Shown here piece by piece: positions 9,799-17,904 of a stretch of 64,000 nt of DNA. The stretch lies in NCBI RefSeq assembly GCF_010091945.1, contig NZ_WVIE01000014.1:1-64000 (forward strand), in the 5' to 3' direction. The notes under the pieces are model-generated. The model made no database searches and was not told the origin of the DNA. It was given only the letters and a program-made list of their open reading frames with translations. Position 1 is the stretch's first letter. Every line of letters starts with the position of its first letter. A program made the position numbers and the translations under genes. This DNA is from Myxacorys almedinensis A (GTDB lineage: Bacteria > Cyanobacteriota > Cyanobacteriia > Leptolyngbyales > Leptolyngbyaceae).

Positions 9799-11547
9799 AT
9801 GTCACAATCCACTATGAAATCGAAGTCTGCCCATCTGGTTCGTACACGGGGACAAAAATTTTTATGGAGACACCGAGTCTTAGTGTTGTCTGGCTTGGCA
9901 GCAGCAGGATGTATCATGCTGATCCGTGATTTGGGCGGGTTGCAGAGTTCTGAACTAGCCGCGTTTGATCGGCTCTTGCAGATGCGCCCTGTAGAACCGG
10001 TTGACGATCGCATCGTGCTTGTAGGCTTTAATGAAAACGACTTTCAGACCTTGGGCAGCGCTCAAATTCCGGATCAGACGTTAGCTAGGGTGCTAACCAA
10101 AATCAAAGCGCAACAGCCTCGCGTAATTGGGCTAGATCTTTATCGTAATTTACCGACTCAACCGGGCAACAAAGCCTTGCTCGATGTGTTTCAAACAACA
10201 CCCAACCTGATTGGAATTGCCAAAATTATCGGCAGTAAAAATGGTAACGATGTCGCCGGGCATCCGATGTTGGTTGAGAGCGATCGCATTGCGGCAAGTG
10301 ATGTGGTTCCTGATGTTGATGGGCGGGTGCGACGGGGCGTGTTGTTTGTCAATAGTGAACCGCCGCTCGTGGAAGGACTGGGGTTGAGAATAGCGTTAGA
10401 GTATTTAGAGCCTCTAGGCGTGACCCCAGAAGAGAGTTCTAATGATTTTCGCCTCCGGGGCGCTAAATTTCCCATGTTTAGCAAAGATGATGGGGGATAT
10501 GTCAATGCAGATGACGGGGGCTATCAAGTGTTGCTCAACCCGCGCACACGGCGACAACCGTTTAAGATGGTTGCTGTGCGAGATATCTTAGATCAAACCG
10601 TGCCTTCAACCACGTTTCGCGATCGCATTGTGTTAGTGGGCGATATTTCCGCAGGCAATTCAGACATTTTTTTTATGTCGTACAGTAGTGCGACCGGTTC
10701 GGCTCCGGTTCCCATTTCCGGAATGGAACTGCACGCTACCCTGACAAGCCAAATTTTGAGTACGGTTCTAGATGGGCGTCCGTTGATTCGAGTCTTGCCA
10801 AAGTGGGTAGAGTGGAGTTTGATCGCCCTGCTGGCTTATTCTAGTGCATGGATTGGAGCGCGGCGGTTCTTCCACTTCTATAAAATTACGCTGACGCTCT
10901 TGTTGGCGGGGGCAATTTTTCTTGCGTCTTTCGGGGCGCTGATGCTGGGCTGGTGGTTGCCGCTGGTGCCGATGTCGCTCGCCATCATTCTTGCAGGGGC
11001 AACGATGATGACGTTTGAGGCACAGCAACTTACCGTTTTGTCTAATCAAGACCCGTTGACGCTGCTGGCAAATCGCCGCATGTTTGATGAAACGTTGCAT
11101 CGAGAATGGTCTCGATCGTTGCGATCGCAAACGCCGCTCGGAGTGATTTTATGCGATGTAGATTATTTCAAAAGCTACAACGATACGTATGGTCACTCAA
11201 AGGGCGATCAGTGTCTCCGGATGATTGCAAGTGTGCTAAAAAACTCGGTGAAGCGTCCTACCGATTTGGCGGCACGCTACGGAGGTGAAGAGTTTGTGAT
11301 TCTTTTGCCCAACACAGATGCCCATGGAGCGCTGCGGGTGGCTAAAGTGGTGCAGTCGCAGATGCAGGCGCTAGCAATTGATCACAGTGGTTCGTGGGTG
11401 TCTCCGTTTATCACGTTGAGTTTGGGGGTTACAAGTATCGTGCCGACCGCCGATTTATCTCCTGAGGTCTTAGTTGACGTGGCAGATGCCGGATTGTATG
11501 AGGCAAAGCAGAAAGGGCGCAATCAGGTTGTGCTAAAACTGCCGTGA
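9799..11547 (+). CDS. CHASE2-GGDEF diguanylate cyclase
   Basis: 582 aa membrane enzyme predicted to make cyclic di-GMP from two GTP. An N-terminal transmembrane helix (about 28-45) leads into an extracytoplasmic CHASE2 sensor (about 45-325). Three closely spaced transmembrane helices follow (about 335-405), then a cytoplasmic GGDEF domain (about 415-580). The active-site motif GGEEF is at 495-499. RPTD at 486-489, five residues earlier, is a canonical RxxD inhibitory I-site, so an active, product-inhibited enzyme is expected. It is divergent from the TPS-CHAT gene. CHASE2 proteins accompany DUF928/TPS genes in other cyanobacteria (from memory), so it may sense the envelope and control that secreted system. 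ATG start; upstream RBS weak. Confidence 0.9.
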   Translation: MSQSTMKSKSAHLVRTRGQKFLWRHRVLVLSGLAAAGCIMLIRDLGGLQSSELAAFDRLLQMRPVEPVDDRIVLVGFNENDFQTLGSAQIPDQTLARVLTKIKAQQPRVIGLDLYRNLPTQPGNKALLDVFQTTPNLIGIAKIIGSKNGNDVAGHPMLVESDRIAASDVVPDVDGRVRRGVLFVNSEPPLVEGLGLRIALEYLEPLGVTPEESSNDFRLRGAKFPMFSKDDGGYVNADDGGYQVLLNPRTRRQPFKMVAVRDILDQTVPSTTFRDRIVLVGDISAGNSDIFFMSYSSATGSAPVPISGMELHATLTSQILSTVLDGRPLIRVLPKWVEWSLIALLAYSSAWIGARRFFHFYKITLTLLLAGAIFLASFGALMLGWWLPLVPMSLAIILAGATMMTFEAQQLTVLSNQDPLTLLANRRMFDETLHREWSRSLRSQTPLGVILCDVDYFKSYNDTYGHSKGDQCLRMIASVLKNSVKRPTDLAARYGGEEFVILLPNTDAHGALRVAKVVQSQMQALAIDHSGSWVSPFITLSLGVTSIVPTADLSPEVLVDVADAGLYEAKQKGRNQVVLKLP

Positions 11548-11653
11548 GGATTCTAAGCTAAGAATTCTAAGCCTGAGGGAAGTGAATAGGGTGAGTCAGA
11601 AATCGGAGCGATCGTGGCTAAAAATGGAGTTCATCGCTGAGAATGAATAAATT

Positions 11654-12622
11654 GTGTCAGAGGCTCTAGAACCCTTGTCTTCGCAGATTGAATTATATGT
11701 TGACGCGCCTCATGAGCGCATCGATCGCTTTCTGGCAGAACAGCTACCAGATCTGTCGCGATCGCGCCTCCAACACCTGATCGAACAAGGTTACGTTTTG
11801 GTCAACGGTCAGGTCTGTACGTCTAAAAAGGTAGATGTGCAAGACGGCGATCGCATTCACATCGAGGTTCCAGATGCCCAACCTCTGCGGCTTGACCCAG
11901 AACCTATTCCGCTGGATATTCTCTACGAAGACGATTCGCTGATCATTATCAACAAACCTGCGGGATTGGTTGTGCATCCATCTGCGGGGCACGAATCGGG
12001 CACCCTGGTTAATGCTTTACTTGCCCACTGCACAACGCTACCGGGAATTAATGGAATTCAGCGTCCAGGAATTGTCCATCGGTTAGATAAAGACACAACA
12101 GGCGCGATCGTAGTCGCCAAAACAGACCTGGCGTTTCATCATTTGCAAGAACAGTTCAGGCTGAAAACAGCCAAGCGTGATTATCTTGGCATTGTTTACG
12201 GCGCACCGAGATCTGACACTGGCACGATCGATCACCCGATCGGGCGGCATTTAGTAGATCGGCAGAAACAAGCCGTTGTGCCAGAAGAAAAGGGCGGACG
12301 GCGCGCCGTAACCCATTGGCAGGTAAAAGAGCGGTTAGGCAACTTTACGCTAATGCAATTTGAATTAGAAACTGGACGAACCCACCAAATTCGAGTGCAC
12401 AGTGCGTTTATTGGGCATCCGATCGTTGGAGATCCGACTTATAGTTCTGGACGCTCGATCAAAATTAAGTTGCCGGGGCAAGTGCTTCATGCGTGGCGGT
12501 TGAGGCTAAAACATCCGATAACAACCGAATGGGTAGAAGCGATCGCGCCCTTGCCTCCCTTATTTACAAAGGCGCTAGAGCTATTAAGACAGCGATCGCT
12601 TCGGAGTGGTACCCCCTACTAA
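11654..12622 (+). CDS. RluD-like 23S rRNA pseudouridine synthase
   Basis: 322 aa member of the RluA/RluD family, which isomerises uridines to pseudouridine in rRNA. An N-terminal S4 RNA-binding domain (about 17-75, with LIEQGYVLVNG) precedes the catalytic domain. The catalytic motif HRLDKDTTG is intact and carries the nucleophilic Asp; ETGRTHQIRVH is the second conserved block. Length is normal for RluD (about 320 aa). Translation probably starts at the GTG at 11654, which gives MSEALEPLS. The gene stands about 100 bases after the cyclase and before the cpc promoter region. The exact target uridines cannot be read from the sequence. Contrast the second RluA-like gene at 37365, which lacks the catalytic Asp. 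Confidence 0.9.
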   Translation: MSEALEPLSSQIELYVDAPHERIDRFLAEQLPDLSRSRLQHLIEQGYVLVNGQVCTSKKVDVQDGDRIHIEVPDAQPLRLDPEPIPLDILYEDDSLIIINKPAGLVVHPSAGHESGTLVNALLAHCTTLPGINGIQRPGIVHRLDKDTTGAIVVAKTDLAFHHLQEQFRLKTAKRDYLGIVYGAPRSDTGTIDHPIGRHLVDRQKQAVVPEEKGGRRAVTHWQVKERLGNFTLMQFELETGRTHQIRVHSAFIGHPIVGDPTYSSGRSIKIKLPGQVLHAWRLRLKHPITTEWVEAIAPLPPLFTKALELLRQRSLRSGTPY

Positions 12623-13368
12623 TTCATTTCTCTCCCTACATTGCTGCCATGCTTAGGGGTCATGCTTTGCCTCGTGCTTTTGCTTTTATCGCAGCAGTAT
12701 TCCCTCTTCCGCCTATGCCTATTTGTAAATTGAGCACTTCGACTACTTGATTTCTGCAAAAATCGCGACGAAACTTGCTGCCCCAGGCAAACTTAATAAA
12801 CTGAAACATATTCTCTGAAGAATTACGTTACAATCTGTCACCAAAATTTACAGAGTTCATAATTCTGAAAACGCCTGAAATCTCATAGTGAAGAGATTTA
12901 CACCGATCTAAAGAAAATATTAAATCAACAAAACTTCATCTAATTAACACCACTCTCCTCAGAAAATCGCCAAAAAACGCTTCAAGTTTCCGCCAGATGT
13001 CTAGAGTTTTAGGCATTCTGCGATTTATTTCCTTTAACTTGATATAAATCAACAACTTGTAACAAATAACGGCTCTACTGCATTGTATAAAGTAAACCTG
13101 TAGGGGGAACCAACAAAAGAAACCCATATAGAACACCTGCTGATTAAGATTCTGCTTTCCTTATAGAAATGTGACAATTTCTCATAATTTCTCAGAAACT
13201 TCAGTTTTGTAACCTAACTAGTGCAACACTGATTTAAGGGATGCCTGATTAGCAAGTGAGCGGTTTCCAATCCTTCCCGCTAGTTTTCGTACCCCAAATG
13301 GCTTCAGATCCACCTTCCAGTTCTGAACCAAATCCGAACTCAAACCAAACATTTAGGAGAAGTCATCC
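12623..13368 (+). promoter_or_regulatory. Long upstream regulatory region and leader of the cpc operon
   Basis: About 750 bases without a credible gene before cpcB, AT-rich over 12,750-13,250. Phycocyanin operons usually carry long leaders and several promoters. TATAAA-like boxes are visible near 13,040 and 13,085, but I cannot choose a start site. TTTCTCATAATTTCTCAG near 13,175 holds a short direct repeat. AGGAGA at about 13,350 is the cpcB ribosome binding site. Confidence 0.5.
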
Positions 13369-13893
13369 ATGCTAGATGCATTCGCTAAGGTTGTCTCCCA
13401 GGCTGACGCCAAAGGTGATTTTCTGAGCAGCGGTCAATTTGATGCGCTGAACAACATGATCAAAGAAGGCAACAAGCGCATTGATGCAGTTAACCGCATC
13501 AGCACCAACGCTTCGTCCATCGTGACTGACGCCGCTCGTGCTCTGTTTGAAGATCAGCCTCAACTCATTCAGCCCGGTGGAAATGCTTACACCAACCGTC
13601 GTATGGCTGCCTGCTTGCGCGATATGGAAATCATTTTGCGCTATGTGACCTATGCGTTGATGGCGGGTGATGCTAGCGTTCTGGACGATCGTTGCCTCAA
13701 CGGTTTGCGTGAAACCTACCAAGCTCTTGGCGTTCCAGGTGGTTCGACCGCTGCTGGCGTCCAAAAAATGAAGGATATTGCCGTCAAAATCGCAAATGAC
13801 CAGAATGCACCTGGCATTAGCCGTGGCGATTGTAGCTCCATCATGTCTGAGCTATCAAGCTACTTCGATCGCGCTGCTTCTGCGGTTGCCTAA
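13369..13893 (+). CDS. cpcB: C-phycocyanin beta subunit
   Basis: 174 aa rod light-harvesting protein that pairs with CpcA into alpha-beta units stacked as (alpha-beta)6 discs in the phycobilisome. Cys82 in MAACLRDM and Cys155 in GDCSS are the two phycocyanobilin attachment sites, and Cys109 in DRCLNGL is the conserved non-chromophore Cys. Asn72 in PGGNAY, the usual methyl-Asn site, is present. It is two residues longer than the usual 172, with the extra residues in the loop before the second bilin Cys. First gene of the operon; RBS AGGAGA. The [10 protein letters not shown] region and the CpcA partner argue for CpcB rather than PecB. Confidence 0.95.
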   Translation: MLDAFAKVVSQADAKGDFLSSGQFDALNNMIKEGNKRIDAVNRISTNASSIVTDAARALFEDQPQLIQPGGNAYTNRRMAACLRDMEIILRYVTYALMAGDASVLDDRCLNGLRETYQALGVPGGSTAAGVQKMKDIAVKIANDQNAPGISRGDCSSIMSELSSYFDRAASAVA

Positions 13894-13924
13894 GGCGATT
13901 GCTTCTCTGTGAGCATTGTGCCTC

Positions 13925-13952
13925 AACCGGCTAGACACTAACCGGCTAGACA
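13925..13952 (+). repeat. Short direct repeat in the cpcB-cpcA spacer
   Basis: AACCGGCTAGACA occurs at 13925-13937 and again at 13940-13952, within the 111-base spacer. It may affect mRNA structure or be a slippage duplication; no function is assigned. Confidence 0.6.
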
Positions 13953-14004
13953 TTGTTTTCACCAAACCTTTGCAGGACACACTTTTTAGGGAGATAACCA
14001 AACA

Positions 14005-14493
14005 ATGAAGACCCCAATTACCGAAGCGATCGCAGCAGCAGATACCCAAGGTCGTTTTCTGGGTAACACCGAATTGCAGGCCGCAAATGGTCGTTTTGAG
14101 CAAGCTACGGCTGGTTTAGAAGCGGCTCGTGCCTTAACCTCTAATGCACAAAGCTTGATCGACGGTGCCGCAAACGCTGTTTACCAAAAGTTCCCGTACA
14201 CCACCCAAATGCAGGGTCCTCAGTACGCTGCTGATTCCCGTGGTAAGTCTAAGTGCGCTCGTGACGTCGGTCATTACCTGCGGATGGTTACCTACTGCTT
14301 AATCGCAGGTGGTACAGGTCCGATGGATGAGTACTTGATTGCTGGTTTAGACGAAATCAACCGCAGCTTTGAGCTTTCTCCTAGCTGGTATGTTGAAGCG
14401 CTTACCCACATCAAGTCGAATCATGGTCTCAGTGGTCAAGCGGCTAACCAAGCCAACACCTACATTGACTATGCAATTAACGCCCTGAGCTAA
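14005..14493 (+). CDS. cpcA: C-phycocyanin alpha subunit
   Basis: 162 aa, the exact usual length. It binds one phycocyanobilin at Cys84 ([10 protein letters not shown]), attached by the CpcE/CpcF lyase encoded downstream. The diagnostic CpcA blocks [25 protein letters not shown] and ELSPSWY are intact, which separates it from PecA, whose region reads YCCVVGGTGPLDDY. ATG start with an AGGGAGA ribosome binding site. It follows cpcB by 111 bases and is followed by a strong hairpin that probably limits read-through into the linker genes, matching the high pigment-to-linker ratio needed. Confidence 0.96.
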   Translation: MKTPITEAIAAADTQGRFLGNTELQAANGRFEQATAGLEAARALTSNAQSLIDGAANAVYQKFPYTTQMQGPQYAADSRGKSKCARDVGHYLRMVTYCLIAGGTGPMDEYLIAGLDEINRSFELSPSWYVEALTHIKSNHGLSGQAANQANTYIDYAINALS

Positions 14494-14508
14494 TCTTCAG
14501 GTGCTGTG

Positions 14509-14582
14509 TGCCCGGAGAAATTAGCGAGTGTTGGCAGAGTGGCTAACAGTTGCTCGTTTTTCCGGGCATTGTTTTTCTTAAG
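14509..14582 (+). terminator. Attenuator hairpin after cpcA
   Basis: TGCCCGGA (14509-14516) pairs with TCCGGGCA (14561-14568), an 8-bp perfect stem. Internal pairs are CGAG/CTCG and TGTTGGC/GCTAACA (one G-U). TTGTTTTTCTT follows, so it has the form of an intrinsic terminator inside the operon. Such hairpins after cpcA usually produce abundant cpcBA mRNA and less full-length transcript, and may protect the 3' end. Confidence 0.8.
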
Positions 14583-14620
14583 TTTGATTAAGAAGTTTAT
14601 TGTTGTGTTGGGGGACAAGC

Positions 14621-15508
14621 ATGGGCGGCTTATTAGTAAACAACTTGGCAGCAGCCGGACCGTTAGGGCTGTCTGCATTTGATGATTCTTCGAGAGTAGA
14701 GCTACGACCAGACTGGACAGAAGCCGAATTGCAATCCGTCTTTCGTGCGGCGTACCGTCAGGTTTTGGGTAATGACTACATCATGAAGTCAGAGCGCTTG
14801 GTCTCGGCAGAGTCATTGCTGCGGCAGGGCATGACCACAGTACGGGATTTTGTTCGGGCGATCGCAAAGTCTGACCTGTATAAAAGCAAATTTTTCTACC
14901 GCAACTCAAACCAACGGTTTGTTGAGCTTAACTTTAAACATCTACTCGGTCGCGCGCCCTACGATGAGGCAGAGTGGGGATACCACACGGGGCTTTGCGA
15001 AGAACAGGGTTACGATGCTGAAATCGATTCCTACATTGACAGCATGGAATACGAAAATAAGTTTGGCAACAACGTTGTTCCGTATTACACCGGCTTTCAG
15101 GTGGAAGCGGGGGTGAGAACCACTGGCTTTACGCGCATGTTTCGGTTGTATCGCGGGTATGCCAGCAGCGATCGCGGCAGTATCGGTGGTAAATCTCCTC
15201 GCCTCACGCGCGAACTTGGGCAAAACTTTGCCTCTAGAATTGACAAACCTTCGGGTGGCGGTAGTGGAGCATCGGGCTGGAAACATGCGGCAATTCCTGA
15301 TGATGCAGCACCGAGAAAAGCCCTCGGTGGAACCCAGCAGGAAAGCGGGCGGGTATACCGCATTGAGGTGACTGGAATTTTGCAGCCTGGTTATCCTAAG
15401 GTGCGTCGCAGCAGCAGCGCAATCTTAGTGCCCTACGAGCAACTCTCCCAAAAACTTCAGGAGATTACAAAGAAGGGCGGCAAAATTGTGAACGTATCTC
15501 GCGCTTAG
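14621..15508 (+). CDS. cpcC: Phycocyanin-associated rod linker polypeptide
   Basis: 295 aa linker that sits in the cavity of phycocyanin hexamers and joins discs in the rod. An N-terminal PBS-linker domain (about 20-165, with [36 protein letters not shown] and VPYYTGF) is followed by a flexible Gly/Ser-rich region and a C-terminal CpcD-like domain (about 235-290, with YRIEVTG and [13 protein letters not shown]). I chose the ATG at 14621 because GGGGGA precedes it; an upstream in-frame TTG at 14600 lacks support. It is the only rod linker with this two-domain plan in the operon, so rods may need only one type here or a second cpcC lies elsewhere. Confidence 0.94.
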   Translation: MGGLLVNNLAAAGPLGLSAFDDSSRVELRPDWTEAELQSVFRAAYRQVLGNDYIMKSERLVSAESLLRQGMTTVRDFVRAIAKSDLYKSKFFYRNSNQRFVELNFKHLLGRAPYDEAEWGYHTGLCEEQGYDAEIDSYIDSMEYENKFGNNVVPYYTGFQVEAGVRTTGFTRMFRLYRGYASSDRGSIGGKSPRLTRELGQNFASRIDKPSGGGSGASGWKHAAIPDDAAPRKALGGTQQESGRVYRIEVTGILQPGYPKVRRSSSAILVPYEQLSQKLQEITKKGGKIVNVSRA

Positions 15509-15578
15509 TCGCAACATTCGGGAGGCATTGTCTGTCTCCCCAGATGCCCCATGGATCTCACTACAGGAGCAATAAATT

Positions 15579-15959
15579 ATGTTTGGTCAAACTGCACTGG
15601 GCAGTAGCAGGCTAAGTGGTGCTGAAAATCGCATGTTTCGCTACGAAGTTGAAGGGATGCGTCAGACTTACGAAAGCGATCAACTCGGCTACCCGATTCG
15701 CACAAGCGGCAGTTTCTATATCACGGTGCCCTACAGCCGGATGAATGACGAAATGCAGCGGATTTTACGGATGGGCGGCAATATCGTCAGCATTCAGCCT
15801 GTAACCCTAGATGGCGACAGCACTGCGAAGATGCAAGCTGCTACGGCTAACCAAAACTTGGAAGCGAAAGGGAAAAGCAAAGCGACGGGAGCTCAACAAA
15901 CGACCCAGGCAAAGTCCAACGATGCTCCCCCGCCCCCTAAAGAGTCGCCCGATCGCTAA
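15579..15959 (+). CDS. cpcD: CpcD-type rod-capping linker with extended tail
   Basis: 126 aa. Residues 1-78 form a CpcD domain (MFGQT start, MFRYEVEG, ITVPYSRMNDEMQRI, IVSI), the small linker that caps the core-distal end of phycocyanin rods. The remaining about 48 residues are a low-complexity Lys/Gln/Ala/Pro tail ending in PPPPKESPDR that CpcD proteins normally lack (usual length about 70-85 aa). A second, tail-less cpcD follows at 16052, so this looks like a tandem duplication with one copy extended. The tail is probably disordered; its role is unknown. Confidence 0.88.
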   Translation: MFGQTALGSSRLSGAENRMFRYEVEGMRQTYESDQLGYPIRTSGSFYITVPYSRMNDEMQRILRMGGNIVSIQPVTLDGDSTAKMQAATANQNLEAKGKSKATGAQQTTQAKSNDAPPPPKESPDR

Positions 15960-16051
15960 CTAAGGGCTGGCTCTCTGGTGTCGATCGCGTCTCCTAATTT
16001 GATTTGCCGATTTTAACGTGTTTACTATTCATTCGTTGAGGAACTGAAGTT

Positions 16052-16282
16052 ATGTTTGGTCAAACAACCGTGGGTTCTGGTGGCATTTCCTCATCGGCAA
16101 GCCGTATGTTTCGGTTTGAAGTGGCTGGATTGCGTCAGAACGATGAAACCGATAAAAACAGCTATGAGATTCGCAATAGCGGCAGCATGTTTATCACGGT
16201 TCCCTATAGCCGCATGAGTGACGAAATGCAGCGCATCAGCCGTTTGGGTGGAAAAATTGTCAATATCGAATTGATAGGTTAA
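16052..16282 (+). CDS. cpcD: CpcD rod-capping linker (second copy)
   Basis: 76 aa, standard CpcD length, closely similar to the preceding gene (MFGQT...SRMFRFEVAGLRQ, MFITVPYSRMSDEMQRI). It is predicted to cap phycocyanin rods and set rod length. ATG start with GAGGAACTGAAGTT upstream. Its stop TAA (16280-16282) overlaps the first base of the cpcE ATG (TAATG), so the two are translationally coupled. This copy is closer to the canonical CpcD than the tailed copy. Confidence 0.93.
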   Translation: MFGQTTVGSGGISSSASRMFRFEVAGLRQNDETDKNSYEIRNSGSMFITVPYSRMSDEMQRISRLGGKIVNIELIG

Positions 16283-17184
16283 TGCTGCACGTCATGGACT
16301 CTCCGAGCAAACAACCCGATCTGGCGAATGTTCAATTTCTAGCGACGGAACAAGCGATTCCTCCGGAAGCTCACGAAGCGATTCCTCCGGAAGCTCACGA
16401 AGCGATTCCTCCGGAAGCTCACGAAGCGATCGCAAACCTGCGCCACGAAGATTTGAGCATTCGTTATTATGCGGCGTGGTGGCTTGGTAAGTTTCGAGTA
16501 CGCGATGTGGTCGCCGTAGATGCCCTGATTGCGGCACTTGATGATGACGCAAATCGTACGGCGATGGGTGGTTATCCCTTGCGGCGTAACGCAGCCCGGG
16601 CACTGGGTAAACTCGGCGATAAGCGGGCAGTAGCGGCACTCATTCGATGCCTCGACTGCTCTGATTTTTATGTACGCGAAGCAGCAGCGCAAGCACTTGA
16701 AGCGCTCGGTGATGCAAGCTGCATTTCCGCTCTCCTCAGTTTGCTAGACGGCGGGGTAGATGCTGCCCAGTTTGCACCGGGTCTTCCCCATCTGGTTCAG
16801 CCTTACGAAGCAGTGATTGAAGCGCTCGGCACGCTGCACGCGACGGAGGCGGTAGAGCAGATTCGTCCCTTTGCTGACCATGGAGTTGAGCGAGTTCGGT
16901 ATGCCGCAATGCGATCGCTCTACCAACTCACCCATGACCCCTACTACGCCGAGCATTTGGTGGGGGCACTCAGCAGCAGCGAGGTTCAATTGCGTCGCTC
17001 TGCCCTAGCGGATCTAGGCGCAATTGGATATGTGCCGGCGGCTAGTGCGATCGCTCAGGCTCCTGTCGAGAATAGCTTTAAGCTCCTCGCGCTCAAGGGC
17101 TTGCTGGGTCATCATTTAAGCGAAAATGATGCTCACTCTGAAGCGGCGATTCGCCTGATGACGCTGATGGATACGCTGCTATAG
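16282..17184 (+). CDS. cpcE: Phycocyanobilin lyase subunit alpha
   Basis: 300 aa HEAT-like repeat protein. With CpcF it attaches phycocyanobilin to Cys84 of CpcA. Repeats are visible from residue 49 on (IRYYAAWWLGKFRV, LRRNAARALGKLGDKRAV, FYVREAAAQALEALGD). The start overlaps the cpcD stop by one base. Residues 25-48 are three identical copies of AIPPEAHE, encoded by a perfect 24-bp tandem repeat (16354-16425) placed where other CpcE proteins have the single motif before the first HEAT helix. The family is usually about 270-280 aa, so the repeat plausibly explains the extra length. Function should be intact because the expansion is in frame and N-terminal. Confidence 0.93.
   Translation: MLHVMDSPSKQPDLANVQFLATEQAIPPEAHEAIPPEAHEAIPPEAHEAIANLRHEDLSIRYYAAWWLGKFRVRDVVAVDALIAALDDDANRTAMGGYPLRRNAARALGKLGDKRAVAALIRCLDCSDFYVREAAAQALEALGDASCISALLSLLDGGVDAAQFAPGLPHLVQPYEAVIEALGTLHATEAVEQIRPFADHGVERVRYAAMRSLYQLTHDPYYAEHLVGALSSSEVQLRRSALADLGAIGYVPAASAIAQAPVENSFKLLALKGLLGHHLSENDAHSEAAIRLMTLMDTLL
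16354..16425 (+). repeat. 3 x 24-bp perfect tandem repeat inside cpcE
   Basis: The 24-base unit begins GCGATTCCTCCGGAAGCTCA. Copies lie at 16354-16377, 16378-16401 and 16402-16425 with no mismatch, and each encodes AIPPEAHE. The next copy is broken after GCGAT. Perfect identity suggests recent slippage and a copy number that may vary between strains. Confidence 0.95.
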
Positions 17185-17235
17185 AACGGGGAGGATCTTC
17201 GTTCCCGTTGATGATCTTTATCCTGTCTCTGCTCC

Positions 17236-17901
17236 ATGATTGCCACCGATCCTGCTATCGAACCTTTGATCACCGCGATCGCCCAGGCGGACTCTCCCGC
17301 AACGCTGATTGGCGCTGTCCGAGCTTTAGCCCAGACGGCATCACTCAGCGCCATTCCAACGCTAATCGAGGTGCTGGGATACAACAATCCGGGTGCCGCA
17401 TCGGTGGCGGTGGCAGGATTGGTGCAGATGGGTGAGGCAGCCGTGCCATTGTTGCTAGAGCAGATCGATGACTACAACTATGGAGCCAGAGCCTCTAGCT
17501 TACGAGCACTCGCTGCGATCGCAGACCCGCGCGCTTTTGAGGTGTTGCTAGAGGCGGCGGCAACTGATTTTGCACCCAGCGTCCGGCGGGCTGCCATCAA
17601 AGGATTGGGCACTCTGCGCTGGCAGCCGCGTGATCTAGACGGTCAGCCGTCGATTCACGATCGCACGGTTTCCACCTTGCTGCTTGTGTCCCACGATTCA
17701 GATTGGACGATTCGCTACGCTGCGATCGCGGCGTTTCAGTCTTGGATCTTCACTCTTCAGAATTGTTCTGAAACAACTGATTTGACTCGCCAAGCCCTCG
17801 AACGGTTAGAGCACCTGCGCCAAACCGATGAGGATGAAGTGGTCAGAGCGCGAGCCTCAATGGCTCAACACCAGCTTACGATTGTCCCCTACGCACAGTG
17901 A
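17236..17901 (+). CDS. cpcF: Phycocyanobilin lyase subunit beta
   Basis: 221 aa HEAT-repeat partner of CpcE in the heterodimeric lyase for alpha-Cys84 of phycocyanin. Repeats such as AIPTLIEVLGYNNPGAASVAVAG, YGARASSLRALAAIADPRA and VRRAAIKGLGTLRW are typical of CpcF. ATG at 17236 begins MIATDPAIEPLI; an upstream in-frame start was not favoured because the family begins here. It follows cpcE by 51 bases and ends three bases before the first cpcG, consistent with one transcript. Confidence 0.92.
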   Translation: MIATDPAIEPLITAIAQADSPATLIGAVRALAQTASLSAIPTLIEVLGYNNPGAASVAVAGLVQMGEAAVPLLLEQIDDYNYGARASSLRALAAIADPRAFEVLLEAAATDFAPSVRRAAIKGLGTLRWQPRDLDGQPSIHDRTVSTLLLVSHDSDWTIRYAAIAAFQSWIFTLQNCSETTDLTRQALERLEHLRQTDEDEVVRARASMAQHQLTIVPYAQ

Positions 17902-17904
17902 TCT

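Noticed and set aside
13369-14493. Phycoerythrocyanin genes pecBA
   Set aside because: The alpha sequence reads [15 protein letters not shown] as in CpcA, not YCCVVGGTGPLDDY as in PecA, and cpcC, cpcE, cpcF and cpcG follow.
16292-16692. Antisense frames over the cpcE repeat
   Set aside because: They are reverse readings of the 24-bp repeat and HEAT coding sequence; cpcE is clearly the real gene.
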